Positions 51,546-61,813 of a stretch of DNA of 64,000 nucleotides are shown one piece after another (position 1 is the first letter of the stretch; every line of letters begins with the position of its first letter). Both the position numbers and the translations under genes were made by a program. The notes under the pieces were generated by a model. That model worked only from the letters and a program-made list of their open reading frames with translations, was not told the DNA's origin and ran no database searches. The DNA is from an uncultured Bacteroides sp. (GTDB lineage: Bacteria; Bacteroidota; Bacteroidia; Bacteroidales; Bacteroidaceae): positions 124,001 through 188,000 of the forward strand of contig CASENS010000052.1 of NCBI GenBank assembly GCA_949289345.1, given 5' to 3'.

Positions 51546-54473
51546 ATGACGATAAGGTTAAACAAAGTAACGAGAGATTTGAATGTTGGCATTACGACGG
51601 CTGTCGAATTCCTTCAGAAGAAAGGATTTGTCGTGGAGGCAAACCCAAACACTAAAATAACGGATGAACAATTCGACCTGTTGAAGAAAGAATTCAGTAC
51701 AGACAAGGATTTGAAATTGAAGTCGGAACGTTTCTTGCAGGAACGACAGACCAAAGAACGCAACAAGGCTTCGGTTGCTATTGAAGGCTATGGACCGAAA
51801 GAAGAGAAAGAAAAAAAAGGTGAACAGAAAGCGGTCGTACCGGGTGACCTGCGCCAGAAATTTACACCACTTGGCAAGATAGACTTGAACCATCCGGGAA
51901 AATTCAAACCGATAACAAAACCTGTGGAAGAACAGAAACAGGAAAATATTGAACCTGCCATTGAACCTGTTTCGGAACCTGTGATGTCAGTTGAACAGTC
52001 GGTAGAAAATCTTCCTGCACAAGAACCTGTATCGGTATTGGAACCCGACAAAACGATTGTAGAAGAAATACCTGTTGTGACAGAAAAAACAGACACAGAA
52101 ACTGAAGAAGAAAACATAGAAGAACAAAGTCCAGAACCTATGAAAGAGGGAGACAAGCAGGAAGAAGAAATATTCCAGTTGCGCAAGCCCGAGTTCGTGT
52201 CGAAAATAAACGTCATCGGTCAGATAGATTTAGCAGCATTGAACCAATCGACACGTCCCCGTAAGAAGTCGAAAGAAGAAAAACGGCGTGAACGTGAAGA
52301 GAAAGAAAAACAACGCCAGGACCAGAAACGCCAGATGAAAGAAGCCATCATGAAGGAAATACGGCGTGAGGACAGCAAACTGAAGGATGACCGGGACGGC
52401 GAATCAAGCGGTAAGAAAAAGCGTGTGCGTATCAATAAAGAAAAGGTTGATATCACTAGTGCGGCCGATAGCTTCAAAAAAGGTGGCGGCGATCATGGCA
52501 AGGGGAAGGAAGCCCAAGCCTCCGGTAAGAAGAACAAAGACCGCTTCAAGAAGCCTGCCCTCAAACAGGAGGTTAGCGAGGAAGACGTAGCCAAGCAGGT
52601 GAAGGAAACCTTGGCGCGACTTACCGCCAAGGGTAAAAACAAAGCCGCAAAGTACCGCAAAGAGAAACGCGAGCAAGATGCCGAGCGTCGCCACGAGCTG
52701 GAAAGTCAGGAGCAGGCTGAGAGCAAGATACTGAAGCTGACGGAATTTGTGACGGCTAACGAGCTGGCCAATATGATGAATGTACCCGTTACGCAAGTCA
52801 TCGGTACATGTATGAGCGTGGGTATCATGGTGTCCATCAACCAACGCCTGGATGCGGAAACCATCAACCTCGTGGCCGAAGAGTTTGGCTTCAAGACGGA
52901 GTATATCAGTGCCGAAGTAGCCCAGGCCATTGTAGAAGAAGCAGATGCGGAGGAAGACTTGGAACCTCGTGCGCCAATTGTGACGGTAATGGGACACGTT
53001 GACCACGGTAAGACTTCGTTGCTGGACTACATCCGCAAATCGAACGTCATTGCGGGTGAGGCCGGCGGTATCACGCAGCACATCGGTGCCTACCACGTGA
53101 CATTGGAAGACGGACGCAAGATAACCTTCCTCGATACGCCGGGTCACGAAGCCTTTACTGCCATGCGTGCCCGTGGTGCCAAGGTGACGGATGTAGTCAT
53201 CGTCATTGTGGCTGCCGATGATAACGTCATGCCGCAGACCAAAGAAGCCATCAACCATGCCATGGCTGCCGGTGTGCCCATCGTTTTTGCCATCAACAAG
53301 ATAGACAAACCGGGAGCCAACCCGGACAAGATAAAGGAGGAGCTGGCCAACATGAACTTCCTCGTGGAAGAATGGGGCGGCAAATACCAGTCGCAGGACA
53401 TCTCCGCCAAGAAAGGCATCGGAGTCAACGACCTGCTGGAAAAGGTATTGCTGGAGGCCGAAATGCTTGACTTAAAAGCCAATCCTAACCGCAAAGCTAC
53501 AGGCTCCATCATCGAGTCATCGCTTGACAAAGGGCGCGGCTATGTGGCTACGGTGCTTGTGTCTAACGGTACGCTCCGTGTGGGCGACATCGTCCTGGCC
53601 GGTACGCACTACGGCAAGGTGAAAGCCATGTTCAACGAGCGTAACCAACGCTTGAAGGAGGCCGGACCGTCCGAACCTGCCTTGATACTGGGCTTGAACG
53701 GAGCGCCCGCAGCCGGTGATACCTTCCATGTCATCGAGACCGAGCAGGAGGCACGCGAGATAGCCAACAAGCGCGAGCAGCTGCAACGCGAACAGGGTCT
53801 GCGTACGCAGAAGATGCTGACACTGGACGAAGTAGGCCGCCGCTTGGCTTTGGGCGACTTCCACGAGCTGAACATCATTGTCAAGGGCGATGTGGACGGT
53901 TCGGTAGAGGCATTGAGTGACTCGCTCATCAAGCTGTCGACAGAGCAGATACAGGTGAATGTCATTCACAAGGGCGTAGGACAGATTTCCGAGTCCGATG
54001 TATCGTTGGCCGCCGCTTCGGATGCCATCATCGTAGGTTTCCAGGTGCGTCCGTCGAGTGGTGCTGCCAAGCTGGCCGAGCAGGAAGGCGTCGACATCCG
54101 CAAGTACTCCATCATCTACGATGCCATCGAGGAGGTGAAAGCTGCCATGGAGGGTATGCTTGCCCCGACGGTGAAGGAACAGGTGACCGCTACCATCGAG
54201 GTGCGCGAAGTGTTCAACATCAGCAAAGTAGGTCAGGTGGCCGGTGCGATGGTGAAGACAGGCAAGGTGAAACGTACCGACAAAGCCCGCCTCATCCGCG
54301 ACGGTATCGTAGTCTATACCGGCGGCATCAACGCCTTGAAGCGCTTTAAGGACGATGTGAAGGAGGTAGGCACCAACTTTGAGTGCGGTATCAGTCTGAC
54401 GAACTGCAACGACATCAAGGTAGGCGATGTCATCGAGACCTACGAGGAAGTAGAAGTGAAGCAGACGCTGTAA
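51546..54473 (+). CDS. infB: Translation initiation factor IF-2
   Basis: A 975-residue GTPase that brings initiator tRNA to the 30S subunit. It has a short IF2_N-type domain ([23 protein letters not shown]), a long low-complexity charged linker (about 70-400, rich in Glu, Lys and Pro), a second small domain near 400-470, then the G domain with G1 GHVDHGKT at residues 483-490, DTPGHEAF, and NKIDKPGAN. The C-terminal domains II-IV follow with [13 protein letters not shown] and the final [13 protein letters not shown]. All GTPase motifs are intact. The linker is more AT-rich than the core. Confidence 0.97.
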   Translation: MTIRLNKVTRDLNVGITTAVEFLQKKGFVVEANPNTKITDEQFDLLKKEFSTDKDLKLKSERFLQERQTKERNKASVAIEGYGPKEEKEKKGEQKAVVPGDLRQKFTPLGKIDLNHPGKFKPITKPVEEQKQENIEPAIEPVSEPVMSVEQSVENLPAQEPVSVLEPDKTIVEEIPVVTEKTDTETEEENIEEQSPEPMKEGDKQEEEIFQLRKPEFVSKINVIGQIDLAALNQSTRPRKKSKEEKRREREEKEKQRQDQKRQMKEAIMKEIRREDSKLKDDRDGESSGKKKRVRINKEKVDITSAADSFKKGGGDHGKGKEAQASGKKNKDRFKKPALKQEVSEEDVAKQVKETLARLTAKGKNKAAKYRKEKREQDAERRHELESQEQAESKILKLTEFVTANELANMMNVPVTQVIGTCMSVGIMVSINQRLDAETINLVAEEFGFKTEYISAEVAQAIVEEADAEEDLEPRAPIVTVMGHVDHGKTSLLDYIRKSNVIAGEAGGITQHIGAYHVTLEDGRKITFLDTPGHEAFTAMRARGAKVTDVVIVIVAADDNVMPQTKEAINHAMAAGVPIVFAINKIDKPGANPDKIKEELANMNFLVEEWGGKYQSQDISAKKGIGVNDLLEKVLLEAEMLDLKANPNRKATGSIIESSLDKGRGYVATVLVSNGTLRVGDIVLAGTHYGKVKAMFNERNQRLKEAGPSEPALILGLNGAPAAGDTFHVIETEQEAREIANKREQLQREQGLRTQKMLTLDEVGRRLALGDFHELNIIVKGDVDGSVEALSDSLIKLSTEQIQVNVIHKGVGQISESDVSLAAASDAIIVGFQVRPSSGAAKLAEQEGVDIRKYSIIYDAIEEVKAAMEGMLAPTVKEQVTATIEVREVFNISKVGQVAGAMVKTGKVKRTDKARLIRDGIVVYTGGINALKRFKDDVKEVGTNFECGISLTNCNDIKVGDVIETYEEVEVKQTL

Positions 54474-54497
54474 AAGTCGTATAAAGGAGAATAAGTT

Positions 54498-54782
54498 ATG
54501 CCGGAACTGATTGTGAAAGTAGACGATGCCAGCTTGTTGCCCGACTTGAAACGGGCCATCAAGCTGTTGCGAGGTGTATCCTCCATTGCCATAAAAAAAG
54601 AGAAGCCTGCCGTCTCCCAGGCTTCTTCCATTGTGTCCGAGGAAGCGGAACCCTACCGCCGCCTGACCCGCGAAGAACAGATTGCCGAGGTGAACGAAAT
54701 GTGCGAGGAAATCAAGCTGATACGGGCGGGAAAGCTGAAAGGACAAACGTGGGAGGACTTTAAGCATGAATTACACGGTTAA
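54498..54782 (+). CDS. Antitoxin-like protein of a RelE/ParE module
   Basis: A 94-residue acidic/basic protein: N-terminal strand and helix VKVDDASLLPDLKRAIKLLRGV, then a flexible linker, and a C-terminal helix rich in Glu (EVNEMCEEIKLIRAGKLKGQTWEDFKHEL). This is the pattern of Bacteroidales antitoxins that pair with RelE/ParE-type toxins, and its end overlaps the next gene by 17 bp. The DNA-binding part is not clearly recognisable. It follows infB by 24 bp with an AGGAG-like site. Confidence 0.72.
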   Translation: MPELIVKVDDASLLPDLKRAIKLLRGVSSIAIKKEKPAVSQASSIVSEEAEPYRRLTREEQIAEVNEMCEEIKLIRAGKLKGQTWEDFKHELHG

Positions 54783-55107
54783 GCTGTACGATACATTCAA
54801 AAAGCAGTTCAAACGACTGTATAAACGGTATCGGTCGTTGGAGGCAGATACCGACTTGCTGATTGAAGGCCTTTTGCGGAATCCCTATCAAGGTGCCGAC
54901 CTGGGGCGCGGCCTCCGCAAAGTGTGCATGACCATCGCAGCCAAAGGCAAGGGAAAGAGCGGCGGCGCGCGGGTCATCACCCTCCTGCTGGTCTACAACG
55001 AGACGGAGGCGGAAATAGGCCTGCTCTACATCTACGACAAGTCCGAACGCGAATCGCTCACCGACAGCGAACTGACGGAACTGCTGCGACATAACGGAAT
55101 CATATAG
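54766..55107 (+). CDS. RelE/ParE-family toxin
   Basis: A 113-residue basic protein of the RelE/ParE/YoeB fold: YTVKLYDTFKKQFKRLYKRYRSLE at the N-terminus, then GADLGRGLRKVCMTI and a C-terminal strand pair (GGARVITLLLVYNETEAEIGLLYIYDK). RelE-type members cut ribosome-bound mRNA, ParE-type poison gyrase; which applies is not clear. Starts inside the end of the antitoxin gene, and the cvpA ATG is 4 bp after its stop, so it is embedded in the infB-cvpA-sufB series. Confidence 0.8.
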   Translation: MNYTVKLYDTFKKQFKRLYKRYRSLEADTDLLIEGLLRNPYQGADLGRGLRKVCMTIAAKGKGKSGGARVITLLLVYNETEAEIGLLYIYDKSERESLTDSELTELLRHNGII

Positions 55108-55110
55108 ACC

Positions 55111-55638
55111 ATGACCACTATCGACATCATCATCCTCGTCATCATCAGCATCGGCATCTTGCTGGGGCTGGTCAAAGGTGCGCTGAAACAACTGGCCGGA
55201 CTGTTGGGACTGGTCGTGGGACTGTTGGCTGCCAAGGCCTTGTATGCCACTGCCGCCACCGAGGTGTTCAGCCGTGTGACGGACAACATGACCGTAGCTC
55301 AGCTGCTGGCTTTCATAGCTATCTGGGTGATTGTCCCCTTGCTCTTTTGGGGGGTGGCTTGCGTGCTGACCAAGGCTTTGGATGCTGTTTGCCTGGGGTG
55401 GATTAACCGCTTGCTGGGCGGAGTGCTGGGCGGAGTGGTGCATGCCTTGCTGGTCAGCCTCGTGATATGCGTACTGGAGGCTGTGGATACAAAGAACGAC
55501 CTGCTCAGCAAAGGACAGAAGCAGGAGTCTGTGCTCTACTACCGCATGGAACCCTTGGCAGGCCTCTTCTTTCCCGTCGCAAAAGAATTTACTGAACAAA
55601 TCTATAACGAGATAAACGATGCAACCGAACGAATCTGA
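55111..55638 (+). CDS. cvpA: CvpA family membrane protein
   Basis: A 175-residue membrane protein with four hydrophobic segments ([73 protein letters not shown]). CvpA proteins are linked to envelope integrity and colicin V export in E. coli, but their exact role is unclear. The family signature around [17 protein letters not shown] is present. The 3' end overlaps sufB by 20 bp. Confidence 0.85.
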   Translation: MTTIDIIILVIISIGILLGLVKGALKQLAGLLGLVVGLLAAKALYATAATEVFSRVTDNMTVAQLLAFIAIWVIVPLLFWGVACVLTKALDAVCLGWINRLLGGVLGGVVHALLVSLVICVLEAVDTKNDLLSKGQKQESVLYYRMEPLAGLFFPVAKEFTEQIYNEINDATERI

Positions 55639-57106
55639 CAAGAACAAAGATACCCTCAAGGCGGATAACGAACTGGTGCGCCGCTTAGCCGAGGAGAAGT
55701 ATAAGTACGGCTTCACCACCGACGTGCATACCGATATTATCGACCGCGGCCTCACGGAGGACACCGTGCGCCTCATCTCCGAGAAGAAGGGCGAACCCGA
55801 GTGGCTGCTTGAGTTCCGTCTGAAGGCCTTCCGCCACTGGCTGACGATGGAGATGCCCACGTGGGCACACCTCCGCATCCCGGAGATTGATTACCAGTCT
55901 ATCTCCTACTATGCCGACCCTACGGCGCAGAAGAAGGACGCGCCCAAGAGCATGGACGAAGTAGACCCCGAACTCATCATGACTTTCAACAAGTTGGGCA
56001 TTCCCTTGGAGGAGCAGATGACGCTGAGCGGCATGGCGGTGGATGCGGTGATGGACTCCGTATCGGTCAAGACCACCTTTAAGGAGACGCTCATGGAGAA
56101 GGGCATCATCTTCTGCTCCATCAGCGAGGCCGTGCGCGAGCATCCCGACCTGGTGCAGAAGTATCTGGGGAGCGTGGTACCCTATCGGGACAACTTCTTC
56201 GCCGCGCTCAACTCGGCCGTATTCTCCGACGGGTCGTTTGTCTACATTCCCAAGGGCGTGCGCTGCCCCATGGAGCTGAGCACGTACTTCCGCATCAACG
56301 CCCGCAACACGGGTCAGTTCGAACGCACCCTCATCGTGGCGGACGATGACAGTTATGTTTCCTACTTGGAGGGCTGCACCGCCCCGATGCGCGATGAGAA
56401 CCAGTTGCACGCCGCCATCGTGGAAATCGTGGTCATGAATCGTGCCGAAGTGAAGTACAGTACCGTGCAGAACTGGTACCCGGGCGACAGCGAAGGCCGT
56501 GGAGGTGTCTACAACTTCGTCACCAAGCGGGGTCTGTGCAAGGGTGTGGACAGCAAGCTCTCGTGGACGCAGGTAGAGACGGGCAGCGCCATCACGTGGA
56601 AGTATCCCAGCACCATCCTGGCAGGCGACAATTCCGTAGGCGAGTTCTACAGCGTGGCTGTCACCAACCACCACCAGCAGGCCGACACGGGCACCAAGAT
56701 GATTCACATAGGCCGCAATACCCGCAGCACCATCGTCAGCAAAGGCATCTCCGCCGGACTGAGCGAGAACTCCTACCGCGGCCTGGTGAAGGTGGGCCAG
56801 CGTGCCGATAACGCCCGCAACTACAGCCAATGCGATTCTCTCTTGCTGGGCAGCCGGTGCGGGGCGCATACCTTCCCCTACATGGACATCCACAACGAGA
56901 CGGCCATCGTGGAGCACGAAGCCACCACCTCCAAGATCAGCGAGGACCAGCTGTTCTACTGCAACCAGCGCGGCATCAATACCGAAGACGCCGTGGGCCT
57001 CATCGTCAACGGTTATGCCAAGGAGGTGCTCAACAAGTTGCCGATGGAGTTTGCCGTGGAGGCGCAGAAGCTGCTCAGCGTGTCGCTGGAGGGGAGCGTG
57101 GGGTAA
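55619..57106 (+). CDS. sufB: Fe-S cluster scaffold SufB
   Basis: A 495-residue scaffold of the SUF iron-sulfur cluster assembly machinery. Long right-handed beta-helix body ([40 protein letters not shown]) and the cluster-related segment ([33 protein letters not shown]), with the last conserved cysteine in FYCNQRG. It starts inside the end of cvpA. Its partner sufC is 1.4 kb downstream, separated by an oppositely oriented acyltransferase. Confidence 0.96.
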   Translation: MQPNESDKNKDTLKADNELVRRLAEEKYKYGFTTDVHTDIIDRGLTEDTVRLISEKKGEPEWLLEFRLKAFRHWLTMEMPTWAHLRIPEIDYQSISYYADPTAQKKDAPKSMDEVDPELIMTFNKLGIPLEEQMTLSGMAVDAVMDSVSVKTTFKETLMEKGIIFCSISEAVREHPDLVQKYLGSVVPYRDNFFAALNSAVFSDGSFVYIPKGVRCPMELSTYFRINARNTGQFERTLIVADDDSYVSYLEGCTAPMRDENQLHAAIVEIVVMNRAEVKYSTVQNWYPGDSEGRGGVYNFVTKRGLCKGVDSKLSWTQVETGSAITWKYPSTILAGDNSVGEFYSVAVTNHHQQADTGTKMIHIGRNTRSTIVSKGISAGLSENSYRGLVKVGQRADNARNYSQCDSLLLGSRCGAHTFPYMDIHNETAIVEHEATTSKISEDQLFYCNQRGINTEDAVGLIVNGYAKEVLNKLPMEFAVEAQKLLSVSLEGSVG

Positions 57107-57153
57107 TGGCTGAAGGCCAATCATATATAAATGATGTCGCAAATCCTCCCCCG

Positions 57154-58311
57154 CTATCCCATCACCCAACGGGTCTTCTTCCCAAAGCAACGATAGCACA
57201 GAGCCACGATGAGCCACGACACGCTGAAGGCAATGATTGCCGCCAACGGAATCTGCAAGCTGATAGGAACTTGCCACGCACGCACCAACAAGACACTGGG
57301 TCCCGTAAGGAAATAATGTATCATGTAAACCCCGAAACCGCAAAGCGTCAGGTTGGACAATAAGCGAATCAAACGTTCCGAACGTACCTTCACTCGCTTG
57401 CACCACATGAACAGTGGGATGGTCATTAGCACCACATTCAGCGAACAGTAAGTGAAAAACAGTTCGTATTCTTCCGGTGTATAGTTCGGACGGGCAATCA
57501 TATGTCGGAATCCTGTCCAGGTGATGATATATCCCAGCAAGAACATCGGAATCCCCCAGCTGTATGCTTGTGTTCGGTTCCAGTCATGATGCCGCAAATA
57601 GTGTCCCAACAGTAGATAACCGTTGAATCCCGCAAAATAGTATAACATGCCGAAGCTGTTCCACGAGCATTCTCCCCACAGGTATGGAGCTACGAACTCG
57701 TGTGCATAAGGCAACAGCGTAGTCACTCCCCATGCCCCAAGGAAATGGCGCTTGGCACGTTCGGAAGCCTGCGATACCCATGCGGAGAAGATGGGTAAGT
57801 ACAGATACAAGCCGATGAGCAGATAGATGTACCACATGTGTACGCCCAACGGTGAGAAGTTAACGGGCATCTGAACGATATATCCGAGGCTGACCGCCAG
57901 AGACTGTGTCATCACCTCTTCACCTGAATAGGGAAAGAAATCGAGAATGACCTTTGCGTCCAATCCCAATACCCCCGTGAGCCAGGGGAACAGACTGTAG
58001 AGCAACGACCATATCACAAAGGGAAAAAACACACGCGGGATACGCTTCCGGTAGAACACTGAAACTTCACCACGCACAGGCAACAGCAACGCACCGGTAA
58101 TCATGACGAACAACGGCACACAAGGGCGTAACACCGCTCCATAGACTCCGCCCCAGAACTTGATTTCGTCTATGTCTGGCGAATCACCCGGATAAAAATT
58201 GAAAGGGTCGGTACAATGGCAGCACACCACGGTAAACATGGCCACCAAGCGGACTACGTCCAGCCAGACGACACGCTGAGGTGAAGATACGATTAATTCA
58301 GATGGTTGCAT
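57154..58311 (-). CDS. Acyltransferase family 3 membrane protein
   Basis: A 385-residue polytopic membrane enzyme of the acyltransferase-3/OafA class, which transfers acyl groups to sugars or surface polymers. It begins WLDVVRLVAMFTVVCCHCTDPF, the typical first helix with a conserved Arg and His, followed by FFPFVIWSLLYSLFPWL and MWYIYLLIGLYLYLPIF. About ten membrane segments. It lies on the opposite strand between sufB and sufC, interrupting what is normally a continuous sufBCD series, which suggests insertion. The substrate is unknown. Confidence 0.87.
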   Translation of the reverse strand: MQPSELIVSSPQRVVWLDVVRLVAMFTVVCCHCTDPFNFYPGDSPDIDEIKFWGGVYGAVLRPCVPLFVMITGALLLPVRGEVSVFYRKRIPRVFFPFVIWSLLYSLFPWLTGVLGLDAKVILDFFPYSGEEVMTQSLAVSLGYIVQMPVNFSPLGVHMWYIYLLIGLYLYLPIFSAWVSQASERAKRHFLGAWGVTTLLPYAHEFVAPYLWGECSWNSFGMLYYFAGFNGYLLLGHYLRHHDWNRTQAYSWGIPMFLLGYIITWTGFRHMIARPNYTPEEYELFFTYCSLNVVLMTIPLFMWCKRVKVRSERLIRLLSNLTLCGFGVYMIHYFLTGPSVLLVRAWQVPISLQIPLAAIIAFSVSWLIVALCYRCFGKKTRWVMG

Positions 58312-58439
58312 AGCTATGTGATGTTTGTTATAAGGCTACAAAGGTGTGCCAAAAAAGTGAAATATGCAAGAGTCACTTGGATACCTGAGGTCGAAAGGTG
58401 TTTTTTGGCAGTATCCACAGGAAGTAACACATTAATTTG

Positions 58440-58447
58440 TATCTTTG
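58440..58447 (+). promoter_or_regulatory. sufC: -7 box (TATCTTTG) for sufC-sufD
   Basis: TATCTTTG matches TAnnTTTG, 34 bp before the ATG at 58482. The TTTG at 58404 is too far (32 bp). It implies sufC-sufD has acquired or kept its own promoter apart from sufB. Confidence 0.5.
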
Positions 58448-58481
58448 CACCTCTGATTGATTAATAAATACCGAATAGAAT

Positions 58482-59234
58482 ATGTTAGAAATCAAAGACC
58501 TTCATGCCAGTATCAATGGTAAAGAGATATTGAAAGGCATTAACCTCACGATTCGTGATGGCGAAGTTCACGCGCTTATGGGACAGAACGGTGCCGGTAA
58601 GAGCACGTTGAGCAACGTATTGGTAGGTCATCCGGCTTACGAAGTGACGCGCGGCTCGGTGACTTTCAACGGCAAGGACTTGTTGGCTCTTTCTCCCGAA
58701 GACCGGGCACATGAAGGGCTGTTCCTTTCCTTTCAGACACCGGTGGAGATTCCCGGTGTGTCGATGGTGAACTTCCTGCGTACGGCGGTCAATGAGCAAC
58801 GCAAATACCGTCATTTGCCTGCCCTCTCTGCTTCGGAGTTCCTTAAGTTGATGCGTGAAAAACGTGCCATTGTGGAGTTGGATAGCAAGTTGGCCAACCG
58901 CTCAGTAAACGAAGGATTCAGTGGAGGTGAGAAGAAGCGTAACGAGATTTTCCAGATGGCCATGCTGGAACCGACCTTCGCCATCTTGGACGAGACGGAC
59001 TCCGGACTGGATGTGGACGCCTTGCGCATTGTGGCTGAAGGTTTCAACAAGTTGCGCACTTCGCAGACTTCTGCTCTTGTCATCACGCATTATCAGCGCC
59101 TGCTAGATTATCTGAAGCCGGACACGGTGCATGTGCTCCTCGGTGGTCGCATCGTCAAGACTGGTGGTCCGGAACTGGCTACGGAGATAGAGCAACATGG
59201 ATTTGACTGGATAAAGAAAGAAGTAGAGCTATGA
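58482..59234 (+). CDS. sufC: Suf Fe-S assembly ATPase SufC
   Basis: A 250-residue ABC-type ATPase of the SufBCD complex. Walker A is GQNGAGKS (34-41), the signature is NEGFSGGEKKRNE, Walker B is FAILDETDSGLD, and the switch His is in VITHYQRL. SufC lacks membrane partners and drives SufB-SufD rearrangement. It overlaps sufD by 4 bp (ATGA). Confidence 0.97.
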   Translation: MLEIKDLHASINGKEILKGINLTIRDGEVHALMGQNGAGKSTLSNVLVGHPAYEVTRGSVTFNGKDLLALSPEDRAHEGLFLSFQTPVEIPGVSMVNFLRTAVNEQRKYRHLPALSASEFLKLMREKRAIVELDSKLANRSVNEGFSGGEKKRNEIFQMAMLEPTFAILDETDSGLDVDALRIVAEGFNKLRTSQTSALVITHYQRLLDYLKPDTVHVLLGGRIVKTGGPELATEIEQHGFDWIKKEVEL

Positions 59235-60556
59235 GACCCGAACAACAATACATCGACCTATACGCCCAAGCGGAAGCCCTGCTGCGCACTTACAGCGCTG
59301 CCCCGCTCAACAATTTGCGTGCCCGTGCTTTCGCCGATTTCGAGCGTCTGGGTTTTCCCACCCGTCGGCAGGAGGCCTACAAATACACCGACATTGCCAA
59401 ATGCTTCGAGCCGGACTATGGCATGAACTTCAAGCGGCTGACTTTCCCGGTCAATCCCTACGAAGTATTCAAGTGCGACGTGCCCAATATGAGCACATCG
59501 CTTTATTTCATGGTGAACGATGCCTTTCATGCCACGGAGAAAACATTGTCCGATGGCATCATCATCGGTAGTTTTCGCGACTACACTGACCTCGTATCGA
59601 AATACCTCGGTACCTTGGCCGATACAGCGCAAGACAGCATCACTGCCTTCAACACCGCTTTTGCACAAGACGGCTTGCTTATTTATGTGCCCAAGAACGT
59701 AGTGGTGGAGAAGCCCATTCAACTCATCAACATCTTGCGCAGCGACGTACCCCTGCTGGTGAACCGTCGCGTGCTCATCGTGCTGGAAGACGGTGCACAA
59801 GCCCGCTTGTTGGTTTGCGACCATGCCATGGACGAGGTGAACTTCTTGGCTACGCAGGTCATCGAAGTCTTTGCGGGGCGCAATGCCATGTTCGACCTCT
59901 ATGAATTGGAAGAAACGCACACTGGTACCACCCGCCTCAGTAATCTATATGTCCGCCAGGAAGCTGGCAGCAACGTCCTGCTGAACGGCATGACTCTGAC
60001 CTGCGGTACTACCCGCAACACCACCCGTGTCCTCTTGGCTGGCGAGCAAGCCGAACTGAATCTGTGCGGCATGGCCATTGCTGACAAGAACCAGCACGTG
60101 GATAACCGCACCGTCATCGATCATTCCGTGCCTTCCTGCCGTTCCAATGAACTTTACAAGTACGTTTTAGACGAACAGGCCACAGGTGCCTTTGCCGGAC
60201 TCATCTTGGTACGTCCTGGTGCACAGCACACCGATGCCCGGCAGACTAGCCGCAACCTCTGTGCTACCCGTGAGGCCCGTATGTTTACCCAACCTCAATT
60301 GGAGATTTATGCCGATGACGTGAAGTGTAGTCATGGAGCCACTGTGGGACAACTGGATGAGGCAGCTCTGTTCTATATGCGACAACGGGGCATTCCGTTG
60401 CATGAAGCACGCCTGTTGCTGATGTTTGCTTTTGTCAATGAAGTAGTGGATACCATTCGCCTCGATGCGCTGAAAGACCGCCTGCATCATTTGGTGGAGA
60501 AACGTTTTCGTGGGGAACTGGGCAAATGTCGCACGTGCAAGATGATGTGCCGATAA
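59231..60556 (+). CDS. sufD: Fe-S cluster assembly protein SufD
   Basis: A 441-residue SufB paralogue. N-terminal helical part (LNNLRARAFADFERLGFPTRRQEAYKYTD) and a beta-helix with the conserved SRSNELYKYVL-like segment (CRSNELYKYVLDEQATGAF), and a SufC-contacting C-terminal helix region (LDEAALFYMRQRGIPLHEARLLLM). It ends with a Cys pair (CRTCKMMCR). The cysteine desulfurase sufS that normally follows is not present downstream. Confidence 0.95.
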   Translation: MRPEQQYIDLYAQAEALLRTYSAAPLNNLRARAFADFERLGFPTRRQEAYKYTDIAKCFEPDYGMNFKRLTFPVNPYEVFKCDVPNMSTSLYFMVNDAFHATEKTLSDGIIIGSFRDYTDLVSKYLGTLADTAQDSITAFNTAFAQDGLLIYVPKNVVVEKPIQLINILRSDVPLLVNRRVLIVLEDGAQARLLVCDHAMDEVNFLATQVIEVFAGRNAMFDLYELEETHTGTTRLSNLYVRQEAGSNVLLNGMTLTCGTTRNTTRVLLAGEQAELNLCGMAIADKNQHVDNRTVIDHSVPSCRSNELYKYVLDEQATGAFAGLILVRPGAQHTDARQTSRNLCATREARMFTQPQLEIYADDVKCSHGATVGQLDEAALFYMRQRGIPLHEARLLLMFAFVNEVVDTIRLDALKDRLHHLVEKRFRGELGKCRTCKMMCR

Positions 60557-60642
60557 AGGATAGGTACATAAAGATACGGAGACACCGAGGCTGTCTGTTA
60601 TGCCTCCATGTCTCCGTGTTCTGTGATTGCAGATTTCGTTCT

Positions 60643-61743
60643 TTATTTCTTAAGTTTCTTCTTCCACTCTTCGTACTTCTTGAACACTTTAAGCCCTCCA
60701 TCGTTGTACCAGCTATAGCCGTTGCGGCGTTCGTGACCAATTTCGGAAAGGTCGAAATGCATGATGCCGTCGCGGTCGCAGAAGAAGGGACGGTTATCTT
60801 CAAGCGTATAGAAACGTGCCCAAAGTGGGGTACATTTTTCTCCTTCCCGACAGGGAACCATCCGATAGTCCTTCTTGCCTTCGGCGTTGGTGAAGGTTTC
60901 TCGTTTCAATCCGTTTATCTGTACTTTCTTGAACCAAGCTACCGCAGCGTCCACGCTGGCGATGATTTCGGGTGAAGGCTTGGAGAGAGACATGAGGAAA
61001 AGTACAATGTCATCCGACTCTTGGCCGCTGAGCGAGGGCAGTTCGTAGGCGCGGGCTTTAGTGGGAGCCAGGGTATGTTCATCATGCTGGGCACACCACA
61101 CCGTGAGTACACCGTTTTGCCGTACTTGAGTCTTCAGAATACAGTCTACACCTTTGTCCATAGATTCTTTGGCTTGGTGGCGGATGTCTTCGGGTAGGTA
61201 AGCGTATGGTGCCTTGCCTTTGCTGATGTCGCGCATCTGCTTCAAGACGTTGGTCATGGCGTCGTCATTATACGTAATGTGGGTGTAGTAACCTTTGGAA
61301 CGGGGATAGAACTGAGGCCAGCCTCCATTGTCGTATTGTGCCTCAAAGAGGTAACGGATGCCTTGGATGGCTGCGTCCTTGTACTTCTCGATACCGGTGG
61401 CGTTGTAGAGGCGGGATAGGTAGGTGATTTCCGTAGTAGTGGCTTTGTTGTCAATGGTGCTTTCGTTAATGTCATCCTTTCGGCCAATGGCCTCTTGACG
61501 TTCCTCCTCCGTCAGTTCGGCGGGGATGAAGATGTTTTTCGGCCAGCCGCCCGTGGTCTGTTGGTAGAGCAGGATGTTATCACCGATGCGCAAGGCTTCC
61601 TCCGTGTTGAAGAAGTCGGCATCCAACTTTGCGGCCAGTTTGGGCCAGTCTTTATACGATTGTTTATCTCTGTAAGTCTGTTGGGCGGTTGCCATACTTG
61701 TGCAGCTCAAAGCCAAAAGACACGCTACGATGGTTCTTTTCAT
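60643..61743 (-). CDS. Pectate lyase (PL10 type), secreted
   Basis: A 366-residue exported pectate lyase of the PL10 family, cleaving polygalacturonate by beta-elimination. The start MKRTIVACLLALSCTSMATAQ at 61743 gives a clean signal peptide; the reading frame continues upstream to 61998 but without coding character. Motifs: QTTGGWPKN, DNKATTTEITYLSRLYNAT, YDNGGWPQFYPRS, TVWCAQHDEHTLAP and ARAYELPSLSGQESDDIV. Its product would feed the unsaturated uronates handled by kduI/kduD. Confidence 0.88.
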   Translation of the reverse strand: MKRTIVACLLALSCTSMATAQQTYRDKQSYKDWPKLAAKLDADFFNTEEALRIGDNILLYQQTTGGWPKNIFIPAELTEEERQEAIGRKDDINESTIDNKATTTEITYLSRLYNATGIEKYKDAAIQGIRYLFEAQYDNGGWPQFYPRSKGYYTHITYNDDAMTNVLKQMRDISKGKAPYAYLPEDIRHQAKESMDKGVDCILKTQVRQNGVLTVWCAQHDEHTLAPTKARAYELPSLSGQESDDIVLFLMSLSKPSPEIIASVDAAVAWFKKVQINGLKRETFTNAEGKKDYRMVPCREGEKCTPLWARFYTLEDNRPFFCDRDGIMHFDLSEIGHERRNGYSWYNDGGLKVFKKYEEWKKKLKK

Positions 61744-61813
61744 GACGCTGTTCTCCTTTTTCTTTCGGTACAAAAGTAGTCGATAAATTGATGATGAGTG
61801 TCGAATATTTGAT

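Noticed and set aside
53517..54767. A 416-codon open frame antisense to infB
   Set aside because: Low-complexity His/Leu/Gly composition, no start signals, fully covered by the IF-2 coding region.
55685..57406. A 573-codon open frame antisense to sufB
   Set aside because: It is an antisense shadow of a GC-rich gene with strong codon bias; composition is His/Val/Leu-rich without any domain, and sufB is unmistakable on the other strand.
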